Source of the DNA: Ectopseudomonas chengduensis
Lineage (GTDB): Bacteria > Pseudomonadota > Gammaproteobacteria > Pseudomonadales > Pseudomonadaceae
Assembly: GCF_015712065.1 (NCBI RefSeq)
Contig: NZ_JACFYZ010000015.1
Span: 1-64,000, forward strand
Length of the DNA: 64,000 bases
Direction of reading: 5' to 3'
Program-made: the position numbers and the translations under genes
Shown: piece after piece, positions 1 through 7,917 of the stretch
How positions within the stretch are numbered: position 1 is the first letter of the stretch
Layout of the letters: the number at the start of each line of letters is the position of its first letter
The notes under the pieces: generated by a model
Databases searched by the model: none
What the model was told of the DNA's origin: nothing
The model's input: the letters and a program-made list of their open reading frames with translations, nothing else

Positions 1-2
1 AC

Positions 3-40
3 GAACGCCCAGTTTGCTAACGCAGACTGGGCGTTCTTCT
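3..40 (+). terminator. Intrinsic terminator-like hairpin
   Basis: An 11-bp perfect stem (GAACGCCCAGT at 3-13 with ACTGGGCGTTC at 26-36) encloses a 12-nt loop and is followed by TTCT. It probably ends a gene that lies before the window. The U-tract is short, so orientation is uncertain. Confidence 0.55.
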
Positions 41-112
41 ATGTGCGCAAAAAATGGCGCGTGGCGGTGAGAGTCCCGGAGCGCCGGCCGGGTCTTCCTC
101 AAGCGCCTATAC

Positions 113-153
113 GAAACCCCAGATCGCGCAAGCGGTCTGGGGTTTCTTCTTTG
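113..153 (+). terminator. Intrinsic terminator
   Basis: The stem GAAACCCCAGATCGC / GCGGTCTGGGGTTTC closes a GCAA tetraloop and is followed by TTCTTT. It is the second strong hairpin in the first 150 bases, with no credible gene between them. Confidence 0.7.
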
Positions 154-236
154 CAGTGCGGAAAACAGCGCGGCAGAAGTCGTTCCTGCAAGCGCGTAGG
201 GGGCGCTGCGCGCACCGCTGATGGCGCAGACATGCT

Positions 237-257
237 GGTGCGCATGGCGCACCCTAC
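237..257. repeat. Small palindromic repeat, GTAGGGTG family
   Basis: GGTGCGC-ATG-GCGCACC is a perfect 7-bp stem with a 3-nt loop and is followed by CTAC. Read on the other strand the unit starts GTAGGGTGCGCC. A sister copy is at 5562-5582. Confidence 0.55.
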
Positions 258-273
258 GGTTGATCCGCTGACG

Positions 274-299
274 CTTCGCGAGCAGAGCTCGCTCCTACA
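274..299. repeat. REP-like element
   Basis: CTTCGCGAGCAGAGCTCGCT followed by CCTACA matches the common Pseudomonas REP pattern TTCGCGAGCAAGCTCGCTCC(T/C)ACA. It lies in the 270-bp gene-free stretch between the upstream terminators and the queD terminator. Confidence 0.6.
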
Positions 300-379
300 A
301 CTTCGCAGTGTGCTGTGCGCACCGCCAATGCTGCGGTCACACCGGTATGCACGGGATTGCGGTGCTTTGTCGGTATCAA

Positions 380-413
380 TAAAAAGGCCACCGTGAAGGT
401 GGCCTTTGGTGTT
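380..413 (-). terminator. queD terminator
   Basis: Read on the minus strand, AAAGGCCACC-TTCAC-GGTGGCCTTT is followed by further T residues. It lies about 15 bases beyond the queD stop codon. Confidence 0.8.
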
Positions 414-424
414 TCTGGGTGGGA

Positions 425-781
425 TCAATCGCCGCGATATTCGCAGCCGCTGGTGCAGGTCTCGTGGATGCGTACGCGCGACAGCTCCGGCAGCAGCGGT
501 TTGACCTGCTGCCAGATCCACTTGGCCAGCACTTCGCTGGTTGGGTTTTCCAGGCCGGGGATGTCGTTCAGGTAGTTGTGGTCGAGCTGCTCGTAGATCG
601 GTTTGAAGATCGCCTTGATCTCGGAGAAGTCACGAATCCAACCGGTATAGGGATCGACTTCACCTTCGATATAAATGGCAACTCGGAAGGAATGGCCATG
701 CAGGCGGCCGCATTTGTGGCCTTCCGGTACGTGGGGCAGGCGATGGGCCGCCTCGAAGATGAACTCTTTGAACAATTCCAC
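425..781 (-). CDS. queD: 6-carboxy-5,6,7,8-tetrahydropterin synthase QueD
   Basis: Cytosolic enzyme of queuosine (preQ0) biosynthesis that converts dihydroneopterin triphosphate to 6-carboxytetrahydropterin. The 118-residue length is normal for the family. The zinc ligands His13, His28 and His30 are visible (AAHRLP and LHGHSF), as are the catalytic Cys24 (HKCGRLHGH), a DH pair near residue 70 and a C-terminal CTSGCEYRG segment. It stands alone and has its own terminator at 380-413. I saw no recognisable preQ1 riboswitch in the 127 bases upstream. Confidence 0.95.
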   Translation of the reverse strand: MELFKEFIFEAAHRLPHVPEGHKCGRLHGHSFRVAIYIEGEVDPYTGWIRDFSEIKAIFKPIYEQLDHNYLNDIPGLENPTSEVLAKWIWQQVKPLLPELSRVRIHETCTSGCEYRGD

Positions 782-908
782 TGAACAGCGCTCGCGTAAA
801 TGATTCCGCCTGAATGGCGTTGAGCGACACAGTTTATCAGGTCTGACCCGATTGCCGCCTAATCAAGTCCGCTCTACAGGTTGAGCAGCCACTCATAACC
901 CCGCTGTC

Positions 909-1988
909 TCAGAGGGGGTGCAGACGTTCTGCCAGGCTGCCGCTTTCGACCAGTTCGAGAAATTCGTCGCCGAGCCGCGCGCTCTCGGCCATGGCCTGAC
1001 GCCAATAGCGCTCGCGCCCGTCATCATTACCCAGGTAGCGTTTGAAGTCGGTACGATCCGGCAGCTTGCCGTGCGGCAGGCGCGCCAGGTAGTCGCGTGA
1101 TGGTGCCAGCAGCAGTACGTCTTGCAAGCGCGTGCGGTCGCCGCGGCGCCAAGGCATGCTCTTGTCGAACCAGCCAGGGATCACGCGATCGGTAAAGTGC
1201 GGATAGAGCACGATGTCTTCGCCGTTGTAGGGCAGGTCGAGGTGATAGTCGAGCAGGCCGCCGTCGCGATAGGCACCCGGCTCCAGGCCCGGGATCTCAC
1301 GAATCGCCTCCATCACCATGGGAATCGAGCCCGAAGCCAGCAGGGCGTGGCGCAGGTTCTCCGAGGTCAGCGCATGGAAGTGCGAACGGAAGTCGCTCAA
1401 CTGAGCCAGGGGCGGCACCTGTCGCGCATCATGCAGAATCACTCGGTCGAAATGACGGCCAAGGCGCTGGCGGGCCAGAAAGTTGTTGCCGATCACCGAT
1501 GACAGGCCAAGGCTGAGTTTGCCGCGATGATCGTGTTGCAGCAGGCCATGGCTTTTCACTACGACAATGTGCAGACGGTAGTGCGGGTTGGCGACGATGG
1601 CGGCATCCTGATCCGCGAGCAGCTCGTTGAGCATCTGCCGGCAACTGCCCGACACCTCGGCCATGCTCACGCCCTTGGCGAAGCGCTGGGAGGTGTACAG
1701 CTCGCCGAGTCGTCGAATCCCCACTGCCGGATCGGGCAGGCAGGCACTGGCGAAGCGCCAGGAGCCGATGGAAGCGCCGATCAGCGCACGTTCACGCGGC
1801 GCGCGAAGCAACCAGTCACCAAACAGCGCCAGATCCAGGCCTTGAATGCCGATGCCCTTGGGCCCGCCTGCCGCGCCAGGCAGAATGCCGACGTCCGCCG
1901 GGCTCAGGCCATTCTGGCGAATGCGTGCCAAGGCTCTGGGGCCGGCCTTGATAGTCAGGACAGGGGATTTGATATGGATCGCGCTCAT
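909..1988 (-). CDS. Patatin-like phospholipase family protein
   Basis: Predicted serine acyl hydrolase of 359 residues. It shows a glycine-rich oxyanion segment (GAAGGPKG, about 39-46), the nucleophile elbow GASIGS with Ser73, and the patatin catalytic Asp in YRDGGLL (Asp242). The start was set at 1988 because AAAGGAGG lies 6 bases upstream, whereas a longer start at 2045 has no such site. There is no signal peptide, so it is probably cytoplasmic. The substrate cannot be read from sequence. It is divergent from the PepSY/two-component operon. Confidence 0.82.
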   Translation of the reverse strand: MSAIHIKSPVLTIKAGPRALARIRQNGLSPADVGILPGAAGGPKGIGIQGLDLALFGDWLLRAPRERALIGASIGSWRFASACLPDPAVGIRRLGELYTSQRFAKGVSMAEVSGSCRQMLNELLADQDAAIVANPHYRLHIVVVKSHGLLQHDHRGKLSLGLSSVIGNNFLARQRLGRHFDRVILHDARQVPPLAQLSDFRSHFHALTSENLRHALLASGSIPMVMEAIREIPGLEPGAYRDGGLLDYHLDLPYNGEDIVLYPHFTDRVIPGWFDKSMPWRRGDRTRLQDVLLLAPSRDYLARLPHGKLPDRTDFKRYLGNDDGRERYWRQAMAESARLGDEFLELVESGSLAERLHPL

Positions 1989-2054
1989 CGGTGCCTCCTT
2001 TCGCAGCAGGCGATTATAGAGGGCTGAGTGAGCAGGCCAAGCCACTTCATGCGG

Positions 2055-2084
2055 TGAATGACGTGAGTGAATTCAGCTTGAATT
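2055..2084 (+). promoter_or_regulatory. Direct-repeat operator candidate upstream of the PepSY/two-component operon
   Basis: TGAAT occurs at 2055, 2068 and 2079. The last two are TGAATT half-sites exactly 11 bp apart, the spacing used by OmpR/PhoP-class regulators. The block ends 51 bp before the first PepSY start, which fits autoregulation by the response regulator at 2757. This is inference from spacing only. Confidence 0.4.
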
Positions 2085-2134
2085 AAGTGCCTGGGCCTAG
2101 AGTGGCAGTCACTGATTCACTGCTGGAGAAACCC

Positions 2135-2443
2135 ATGAAACGATTGATCAGCCTCGCAACACTTGCCACCCTCGTCAGCGCCGCTACCATTGCCCAGGCG
2201 CGTGATCTCGGCCCGGATGAGGCCCTGCGTCTGCGTGATGCCGGGACCATCAAATCCTTCGAACAGCTCAATGAAGCGGCACTGGCCCAGCATCCAGGCG
2301 CGCGCATCGAAGAAACCGAGTTGGAAGACGAATACGGTCGCTATATCTATCAGATCGAGCTGCGCGATACCCAGGGCGTGCAGTGGGACCTGGAGCTGGA
2401 TGCCAGCACCGGGGAAATTCTCAAGAACCACCAGGACGATTGA
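2135..2443 (+). CDS. PepSY domain-containing secreted protein (first of tandem pair)
   Basis: A 102-residue protein with an N-terminal signal peptide ending near AQA-RD, followed by one PepSY domain (EALRLRDAGTIKSFEQL ... WDLELDASTGEILKN). PepSY domains are small extracytoplasmic modules often found beside PhoPQ/QseBC-like two-component genes. The start at 2135 follows GGAGAAACCC; a longer reading lacks a signal peptide. Its stop overlaps the next start (TGATG), and the two proteins are paralogous, so a tandem duplication is likely. Confidence 0.85.
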   Translation: MKRLISLATLATLVSAATIAQARDLGPDEALRLRDAGTIKSFEQLNEAALAQHPGARIEETELEDEYGRYIYQIELRDTQGVQWDLELDASTGEILKNHQDD

Positions 2444-2757
2444 TGAAGTTTCGACGTACCACCGCGCTGTTGCTGGTTCTGGCATGCGGTTTCGCCAGTG
2501 TGCCGGGGATTGCGCGCGATCTCGACCAGGATGAGGCTCTGCGCCTGCGGCGCGAGGGTGTCATCATGCCCTTCGAGCAGCTGATGCAACACATCGGCAA
2601 TGCCTACCCCGGTTCCACTTTGCTCGAAGCGGAGCTGGAGGAAGAGGATGGCGTGCTGGTCTATGAAGTCGAGATTCTAACCACCTCGGGTGTGGTGCGT
2701 GAGCTCGAACTGGATGCTCGCAACGGCAATATTCTGAAGGATGAGGAAGACGACTGA
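2443..2757 (+). CDS. PepSY domain-containing secreted protein (second of tandem pair)
   Basis: A 104-residue paralog of the preceding gene, with signal peptide MKFRRTTALLLVLACGF... and one PepSY domain ending in ELDARNGNILKDEEDD. It overlaps its upstream partner by one base and the response regulator downstream by one base, so translation of the whole operon is probably coupled. The very acidic C-terminus (EEDD) and acidic ELEEEDG segment could bind cations. That is speculation; a role in sensing or in modulating the neighbouring kinase is inferred from position. Confidence 0.85.
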   Translation: MKFRRTTALLLVLACGFASVPGIARDLDQDEALRLRREGVIMPFEQLMQHIGNAYPGSTLLEAELEEEDGVLVYEVEILTTSGVVRELELDARNGNILKDEEDD

Positions 2758-3425
2758 TGCGCCTGTTGCTGGTGGAAGACCATGTACCCCTGGCCGATGA
2801 GTTGACCGCCAGCCTGACTCGTCAGGGCTATGCCGTGGACTGGTTGGCCGATGGCCGTGATGCGGCCTATCAGGGCGCCAGTGAGCCTTATGACCTGATC
2901 ATTCTCGACCTTGGCCTGCCAGGCAAGCCGGGGCTTGAGGTGCTGCAGGAGTGGCGTGCCGGCGGACTGGCCACGCCGGTGCTGGTGCTGACTGCGCGAG
3001 GTTCCTGGGCCGAGCGCATCGAAGGGCTGAAGGCCGGCGCCGACGACTACCTGACCAAACCCTTCCACCCCGAGGAGTTGGCCCTGCGCATCCAGGCGCT
3101 GTTGCGCCGCGCCCATGGCCTGGCCAACCAGCCACAACTGGAGGCCGCCGGGCTGCAACTGGATGAGAGCCGTCAGTGCGTGACAGCAGGCGGCGAAGCC
3201 ATCGACCTGACTGCAGCCGAGTTTCGTCTGCTGCGTTATTTCATGCTGCATCCGGGGCAAATCCTGTCCAAGAGTCATCTCGCCGACCACCTCTATGACG
3301 GTGAGACAGAGCGTGATTCCAACGTCATCGAGGTTCACGTCAATCGCCTGCGCGGCAAGCTCGGACGCAACGTGATCGAGACCCGTCGCGGGCAGGGTTA
3401 CCGCTTTACCGGAGAGCAGGGTTGA
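2757..3425 (+). CDS. OmpR/PhoP-family response regulator
   Basis: DNA-binding response regulator of 222 residues. The receiver domain has acidic residues ED at 7-8, phospho-acceptor Asp51 (LIILDLGLPG) and the conserved Lys in LTKPFHPEE. A C-terminal winged-helix domain (about 125-220) ends in VIETRRGQGYRF. It is the third gene of a four-gene overlapping operon and partners the downstream kinase. The closest recognisable type is PhoP/QseB. The signal is unknown; the two upstream PepSY proteins suggest an envelope cue. Confidence 0.93.
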   Translation: MRLLLVEDHVPLADELTASLTRQGYAVDWLADGRDAAYQGASEPYDLIILDLGLPGKPGLEVLQEWRAGGLATPVLVLTARGSWAERIEGLKAGADDYLTKPFHPEELALRIQALLRRAHGLANQPQLEAAGLQLDESRQCVTAGGEAIDLTAAEFRLLRYFMLHPGQILSKSHLADHLYDGETERDSNVIEVHVNRLRGKLGRNVIETRRGQGYRFTGEQG

Positions 3426-4735
3426 GGTCCATTCAGCGCCGGCTCGGTATTGGTCTGGCCGCGACGCTGCTGCTGGTTGGGCTGGTTCTGGCGCAGGCCA
3501 GCCTCTGGGTCTTCGACCGCGGCCTGCGCGCTTATCTGGAAGAGGATTTGCGTGACGAGGCGCAAGGCCTGCTGGCCGCTCTGGTCCGTGGTCCGGCTGG
3601 TTTGCAACTGGATGAGCGGCGTCTCGATCCCTCGTTCCAGCGGCAATTCTCGGGGCATTACTTTCGCATCGATTTTTCCGACCGCAGCTGGCGTTCGCGT
3701 TCGCTGTGGGATCGTGAGCTGCTCAAACCCAATGGCATTGGCATGCAGGCCGAGCTGGGCGATGGCCCGCAAGGCCAGTTGCTGCTGATCTACCGCGCCG
3801 ACTACCGTCGCTATGGCGAGAATCTGTCGATCAGCGTGGCACAGGATTACCAGCCGATACTGCAGAGTTTTCGCCGCATGCAGTGGGTGGGTTTGGGCCT
3901 GGGAGGCGCTGCGCTGCTGCTGATTCTTGTTGCCCAGCGCTACACCGTTCGCCGTGCTCTGCGCCCACTGGAACAGGTGCGTCAGCAGATCGCGCAACTG
4001 CAGCAGGGTCGACGTACCGATCTGGATGCCGAGGTGCCCGAGGAGCTGGAGCCTCTGGTCGCGCAGATCAACCACCTGTTGGCGCATACCGAGGACACCC
4101 TCAAGCGCTCGCGCAATGCGTTGGGCAATCTTGGCCATGCGCTGAAAACGCCGCTGGCAGTGCTGATCAGCCTGGCGGGTCGCGAGGAGTTGGCGGCTCA
4201 TCCGGCCCTGCGCGCGACCATGCGCGAACAGTTGGAGCAGATCGAGCAGCGTCTCAGCCGCGAGTTGGGGCGTGCGCGCCTGGCTGGTGAGGTGCTGCCA
4301 GGGGCACGCTTCGATTGCGCGCAGGAGCTGCCAGGATTGTTCGCTACCTTGTCGATGATTCATGACCGCGGCCTGAGTCTGGACTGGCAGGCGCCGCCAG
4401 GCCTGATGCTGCCGCGTGATCGTGAAGACTTGCTGGAACTTCTCGGCAACCTGCTGGACAACGCCTGCAAATGGGCCGATCAGCGCGTGCAGTTGACGGT
4501 GGAGGAGAGCGCCGAAGGCTATCGCCTGTCTGTCGATGACGACGGCCCCGGCATCGATGCCGAACGCCGCGAGGCCGTGCTGGGCCGCGGTACTCGCCTG
4601 GATGAACAAGTGGCGGGGCACGGCCTGGGTCTGGGTATCGTGCGCGATATCATCGAGGCCTGGCATGGCCGTATAGAACTGCAGGACAGCCCGCTGGGCG
4701 GGCTGCGAGTGGTAGTGAGTCTGCCACGGCGTTGA
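3422..4735 (+). CDS. PhoQ-like sensor histidine kinase
   Basis: Membrane histidine kinase of 437 residues starting at TTG, with TTGA overlapping the response-regulator stop. It has TM1 at about 10-32, a periplasmic sensor at about 33-153, TM2 at about 155-172 and a HAMP-like linker. The H-box is GNLGHALKTPLAVL with His239, the PhoQ-type variant. The ATPase shows the N-box NLLDNACKWA, DDDGPGID and GHGLGLGIV. It phosphorylates the overlapping regulator. The sensor does not show a long acidic patch that would prove Mg2+ sensing. Confidence 0.92.
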   Translation: MRSIQRRLGIGLAATLLLVGLVLAQASLWVFDRGLRAYLEEDLRDEAQGLLAALVRGPAGLQLDERRLDPSFQRQFSGHYFRIDFSDRSWRSRSLWDRELLKPNGIGMQAELGDGPQGQLLLIYRADYRRYGENLSISVAQDYQPILQSFRRMQWVGLGLGGAALLLILVAQRYTVRRALRPLEQVRQQIAQLQQGRRTDLDAEVPEELEPLVAQINHLLAHTEDTLKRSRNALGNLGHALKTPLAVLISLAGREELAAHPALRATMREQLEQIEQRLSRELGRARLAGEVLPGARFDCAQELPGLFATLSMIHDRGLSLDWQAPPGLMLPRDREDLLELLGNLLDNACKWADQRVQLTVEESAEGYRLSVDDDGPGIDAERREAVLGRGTRLDEQVAGHGLGLGIVRDIIEAWHGRIELQDSPLGGLRVVVSLPRR

Positions 4736-4767
4736 ACCTCAGGCTCACGCCGCTCACACCATCGTCT

Positions 4768-4840
4768 GGTGGGTTACGCGGCGCGGTAAGTTTGTTGGCG
4801 CCTGCAAACGCTGCGTTCAGCGCCGCTAATCCACCCTACG
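4768..4840. repeat. Inverted-repeat element, GTAGGGTGG family
   Basis: Imperfect terminal inverted repeats GGTGGGTTACGCGGCGC (4768-4784) and GCGCCGCTAATCCACC (4820-4835) are followed by CTACG. The bottom strand begins GTAGGGTGGATTAGCGGCGC. It fills the gap between convergent genes and resembles the element at 43736-43810. Confidence 0.5.
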
Positions 4841-4846
4841 GATCCC

Positions 4847-5443
4847 TTACATACCGTTGGCGAAGGCCGAGTTGTCGAAGCTGATGGCGGCGCGTACCGG
4901 CTGCAGGGCGTGGGCGTAACGCACCAGTACATCGAGCGCGTAATCGATGCGGGCGCGGATGCGCTCATCGGCTTCGTCCAATGCCTGCGGGCCGTTCAAC
5001 ACCTTCTCGACCTGACGCACGATCAGGTGCTCTGGCAGGTAGCACAGGCGGCAGTTCTTGTAGCTGGAGGCGCGCAGTTCGCTGATCGGGTAGGCGCCGC
5101 CAATACCGGAGGAAACGCCAACCAGCAGGCCTGGCTTATGCGCCAGTTCGGCCTTGCTGGCGTAGATGAAGAAATTCTTGATCGCCGGGCAGGCCATGCC
5201 GTTCCACTCCGGCGCGATGATCACCACCGCATCGGCGGCGGCCAGTTGCTGCTGATACATGGACCAGGGGCCGGCATCTTCAGCAGGCCAAAGTGGCAGC
5301 GGCGCCAGGCCCAGATCGATGATGCTGCTGGTGTCCTGAGCGGTTTGCCCCATCTCGATCAGGCGCTGACGCAGCACGCGAGCGACCTTTCCCGATTGGC
5401 TGTTGTTGCGGCTGGAGCCGGCGACCAAGGCGATATTGAGCAT
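4847..5443 (-). CDS. NADPH-dependent FMN reductase family protein
   Basis: Flavodoxin-fold oxidoreductase of 198 residues. The N-terminal LVAGSSRNNSQSGKVAR is the FMN phosphate loop; VIIAPEWNGMACPAIKNF and GLLVGVSSGIGGAYP are typical of the NAD(P)H:FMN/quinone reductase family. The start at 5443 is preceded by GGGGGAAG; an upstream ATG five codons earlier lacks a site. It probably reduces flavin, quinone or chromate-like acceptors in the cytosol, but the physiological substrate is unknown. Monocistronic. Confidence 0.85.
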   Translation of the reverse strand: MLNIALVAGSSRNNSQSGKVARVLRQRLIEMGQTAQDTSSIIDLGLAPLPLWPAEDAGPWSMYQQQLAAADAVVIIAPEWNGMACPAIKNFFIYASKAELAHKPGLLVGVSSGIGGAYPISELRASSYKNCRLCYLPEHLIVRQVEKVLNGPQALDEADERIRARIDYALDVLVRYAHALQPVRAAISFDNSAFANGM

Positions 5444-5561
5444 GCTGCTTCCCCCCAAAAAAGAACGCAGGCTAGGCGATTGCCTGCCTGCGCTGCAAGG
5501 GAAGCGCCGCCAGATCGAGGATGATTTGGCGTCATGTCCGCCTGTGCGTGCCCGGATTTGA

Positions 5562-5582
5562 GGTGCGCGCGGCGCACCCTAC
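5562..5582. repeat. Small palindromic repeat, GTAGGGTG family
   Basis: GGTGCGC-GCG-GCGCACC followed by CTAC has the same architecture as the copy at 237-257. It lies just beyond the stop codon of the chemoreceptor gene. Confidence 0.55.
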
Positions 5583-5588
5583 CTGAGG

Positions 5589-7733
5589 TTACACGCGGAA
5601 CTGATCCATCAGGCTCTGCTGGTGATTGGCCAGGCGATTGAGGTTCTGGCTCACCTGCGCCGACTCGTCGGCCTGTGCGGTGATGGCCTCGGTGACGTCG
5701 CGAATCGAGGCAACGTTGCGGTTGATCTCCTCGGCCACCGAACTCTGCTCCTCCGCCGCGCTGGCGATCTGCAGGTTCATGTCGGTAATGGTGCTGACCG
5801 CCTGGCTGATGCGCTGCAGTGCAGCCACGGCTTGCTGCACCTGCTCGACGCTGCCCTGAGCCTGGCGATGGCTGCTGTGCATGGTGCTGACCACCTCGCG
5901 CGTACCGCTCTGCAGGCCCTCGATCACCTGGCGAATTTCCTCCACCGAATCCTGGGTGCGTTTGGCCAGGTTGCGTACTTCGTCGGCGACCACGGCAAAG
6001 CCGCGACCGGCCTCACCGGCACGCGCGGCCTCGATGGCGGCGTTGAGGGCGAGCAGGTTGGTCTGCTCGGCAATCGAGCGAATCACCTCCAGCACCGAGC
6101 CGATCTGCTCGCTGCTGTTGGCCAGGCCTTCGACTTCCTGCATGGCCACATTCATTTCATTGGCCAAAAGATCGATTGTGCTGGTGGTGCGGTCGATCAC
6201 CTGCAGGCCTTCGCGGCTGGCCTGGTCGGCATTGCGCGCGGCTTCTGCGGCCTGGGCGGCGTTGTGGGCGACATCCTGGGCGGTGGCGCTCATTTCCTGG
6301 AAGGCGGTCGCCACCTGGTCAACCTCGCGATACTGCTGCTGCATGCCGGCGCTGGTCTGGCTAGCGATGGCTGCGGACTGATCGGCCGTGCTGCGGGCGT
6401 CGATCACGCTGTTCTTCACGTCGGCGATGATGGGCTGCAGCTTGTCGAGGAAGCGGTTGAACCAGCCAGCCAACTCGCCCAGCTCATCCTGCCGGGCGTA
6501 TTGCAGGCGGCGGGTCAGGTCGCCTTCGCCGCTGGCGATATCCTTGAGCATGGCGGCCACACCAAGAATCGGCCGCGTTACGCCGCGTGCCGTCAGCCAC
6601 ATCAGCAGCAGGCCGGCGATCACCGCGACAAGCCCCATCAGCAGCGCGACCAGACTGTCACTGGCACGGTTGGCATCGAGCTGTGCGCCCAGCGTGATGG
6701 CACGCTCGAGCAGTACGTTCTGAGGTACTTCGAGCAGCACCGACCAGGGCTTTGACTCGGGGATGGGTTTGAACGGGCTGATCTCGCGGAGCATGTCACC
6801 GTGATGCAGCTCGGCATCGCTGCCGCTCTGGATCAGGCTGCGCAGTTCGCTGGCGTTTTCGGGAAAGGCGCGCTCGACCGGCTGGCTCAGCAGGCTGCCG
6901 TCGCGGCTGTGGCCCGCCAGCAGGGCGCTGGGGCTGAAGATACTGATATGGCCCTGGCCGTCGTACAGCTCGCGATTGGCCTCTTGGCTGATCTGTTGCA
7001 GGCTGGCCAGGCTGATATCGACGCCCATCACGCCGATGATCTTGCCGTCGAGTTCCAGCGGGAAGGCGATGCTGGTCATCAGCGTTTTCTGCCCGCCGAC
7101 CTCGTCGTAATAGGGTTCCAGTACGCAGGGCTGACGGGTCTCGCGCGGGCAGGTGTACCAGGCGTTGTAGGCCACGCCGTTGTCACCTGGCGTGGTGTCG
7201 CCGAGCAATTCTTCGGTCATGGCCTCGGCTTCCAGCTTGCCAACCGTGGGCTGTGCCCAGTACAGCGCGAAGCGCCCTGCGTCATTGCTGCCCAGGTCGG
7301 GCTGGTCGGCGAACAGCTCGTCCTTGCCGTCCAGGGCGTTGGGTTCGAACACCAGGTACAGGCCGAGCAGGGCGGGGTTGGCTTCCAGGCTGCTGCGCAC
7401 CTGGCGGGTCAGGTCCTCGCGCAGGTCGAAGGCATCGAGAAAGCGCTTCTCAGCCTGCTCGCGCAGAAACAGGATCTGCCGGGAGAACCCCTTGCCGTAT
7501 TGGTAGGCGTCCATGAAGTAACGCTGGATGCGAATCGCCTGTAATTCACTGCGCGCCTTGAGGCGCAGTGTCGCGCTCTCTTCCAGCATGGCAGAGCTTG
7601 CGTCGCGCACCAGGCTGGCGCTGCGGCTGGACTGATACTGCGAGGCACCCACCAGCAAGGTGACGATGGCGAGCAGGCACAGGCCGGCGAGCAGGGTGAT
7701 CTTCCATTGGATCGAAAGACGGCTGAACAGCAT
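5589..7733 (-). CDS. Methyl-accepting chemotaxis protein with large periplasmic Cache-type sensor
   Basis: Chemoreceptor of 714 residues: TM1 at about 10-32, a roughly 330-residue periplasmic region with dCache features (GLYLVFEPNALDG, MTSIAFPLELDGKIIGVMGVDISL), TM2, HAMP, and the conserved signalling hairpin (EQTNLLALNAAIEAARAGE). It signals to CheA/CheW. The start at 7733 follows AAAGGAAC; upstream in-frame codons look non-coding. It is divergent from the YuiF-like transporter, so both may respond to the same ligand, possibly an amino acid. The ligand is not provable from sequence. Confidence 0.92.
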   Translation of the reverse strand: MLFSRLSIQWKITLLAGLCLLAIVTLLVGASQYQSSRSASLVRDASSAMLEESATLRLKARSELQAIRIQRYFMDAYQYGKGFSRQILFLREQAEKRFLDAFDLREDLTRQVRSSLEANPALLGLYLVFEPNALDGKDELFADQPDLGSNDAGRFALYWAQPTVGKLEAEAMTEELLGDTTPGDNGVAYNAWYTCPRETRQPCVLEPYYDEVGGQKTLMTSIAFPLELDGKIIGVMGVDISLASLQQISQEANRELYDGQGHISIFSPSALLAGHSRDGSLLSQPVERAFPENASELRSLIQSGSDAELHHGDMLREISPFKPIPESKPWSVLLEVPQNVLLERAITLGAQLDANRASDSLVALLMGLVAVIAGLLLMWLTARGVTRPILGVAAMLKDIASGEGDLTRRLQYARQDELGELAGWFNRFLDKLQPIIADVKNSVIDARSTADQSAAIASQTSAGMQQQYREVDQVATAFQEMSATAQDVAHNAAQAAEAARNADQASREGLQVIDRTTSTIDLLANEMNVAMQEVEGLANSSEQIGSVLEVIRSIAEQTNLLALNAAIEAARAGEAGRGFAVVADEVRNLAKRTQDSVEEIRQVIEGLQSGTREVVSTMHSSHRQAQGSVEQVQQAVAALQRISQAVSTITDMNLQIASAAEEQSSVAEEINRNVASIRDVTEAITAQADESAQVSQNLNRLANHQQSLMDQFRV

Positions 7734-7917
7734 GGTGCGTTCCTTTCTACATGGACTAACAGGGTTATCGGTGTGCGGCCCGTATTCTTGATCGATACGT
7801 GTGTGGTCGGAATTATGCACGTTTCGATTTAAATAATGAACGAGCATGCGTTTTGACAGGTGTGGCTCGCTTACGGCAGAGTACGCGGCTTTTTGCGCCG
7901 TGTAGGTGGAGTGCTTT

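Noticed and set aside
782..908. Possible preQ1 riboswitch upstream of queD
   Set aside because: I could not find the C-rich loop and A-rich tail pattern of a preQ1 aptamer in this segment.
3398..4666. Long open frame (422 codons) antisense to the PhoQ-like kinase
   Set aside because: It mirrors the codon structure of a clear kinase gene, lacks a ribosome site and is Gln/Leu/Ala-rich without any motif; a GC-bias shadow.
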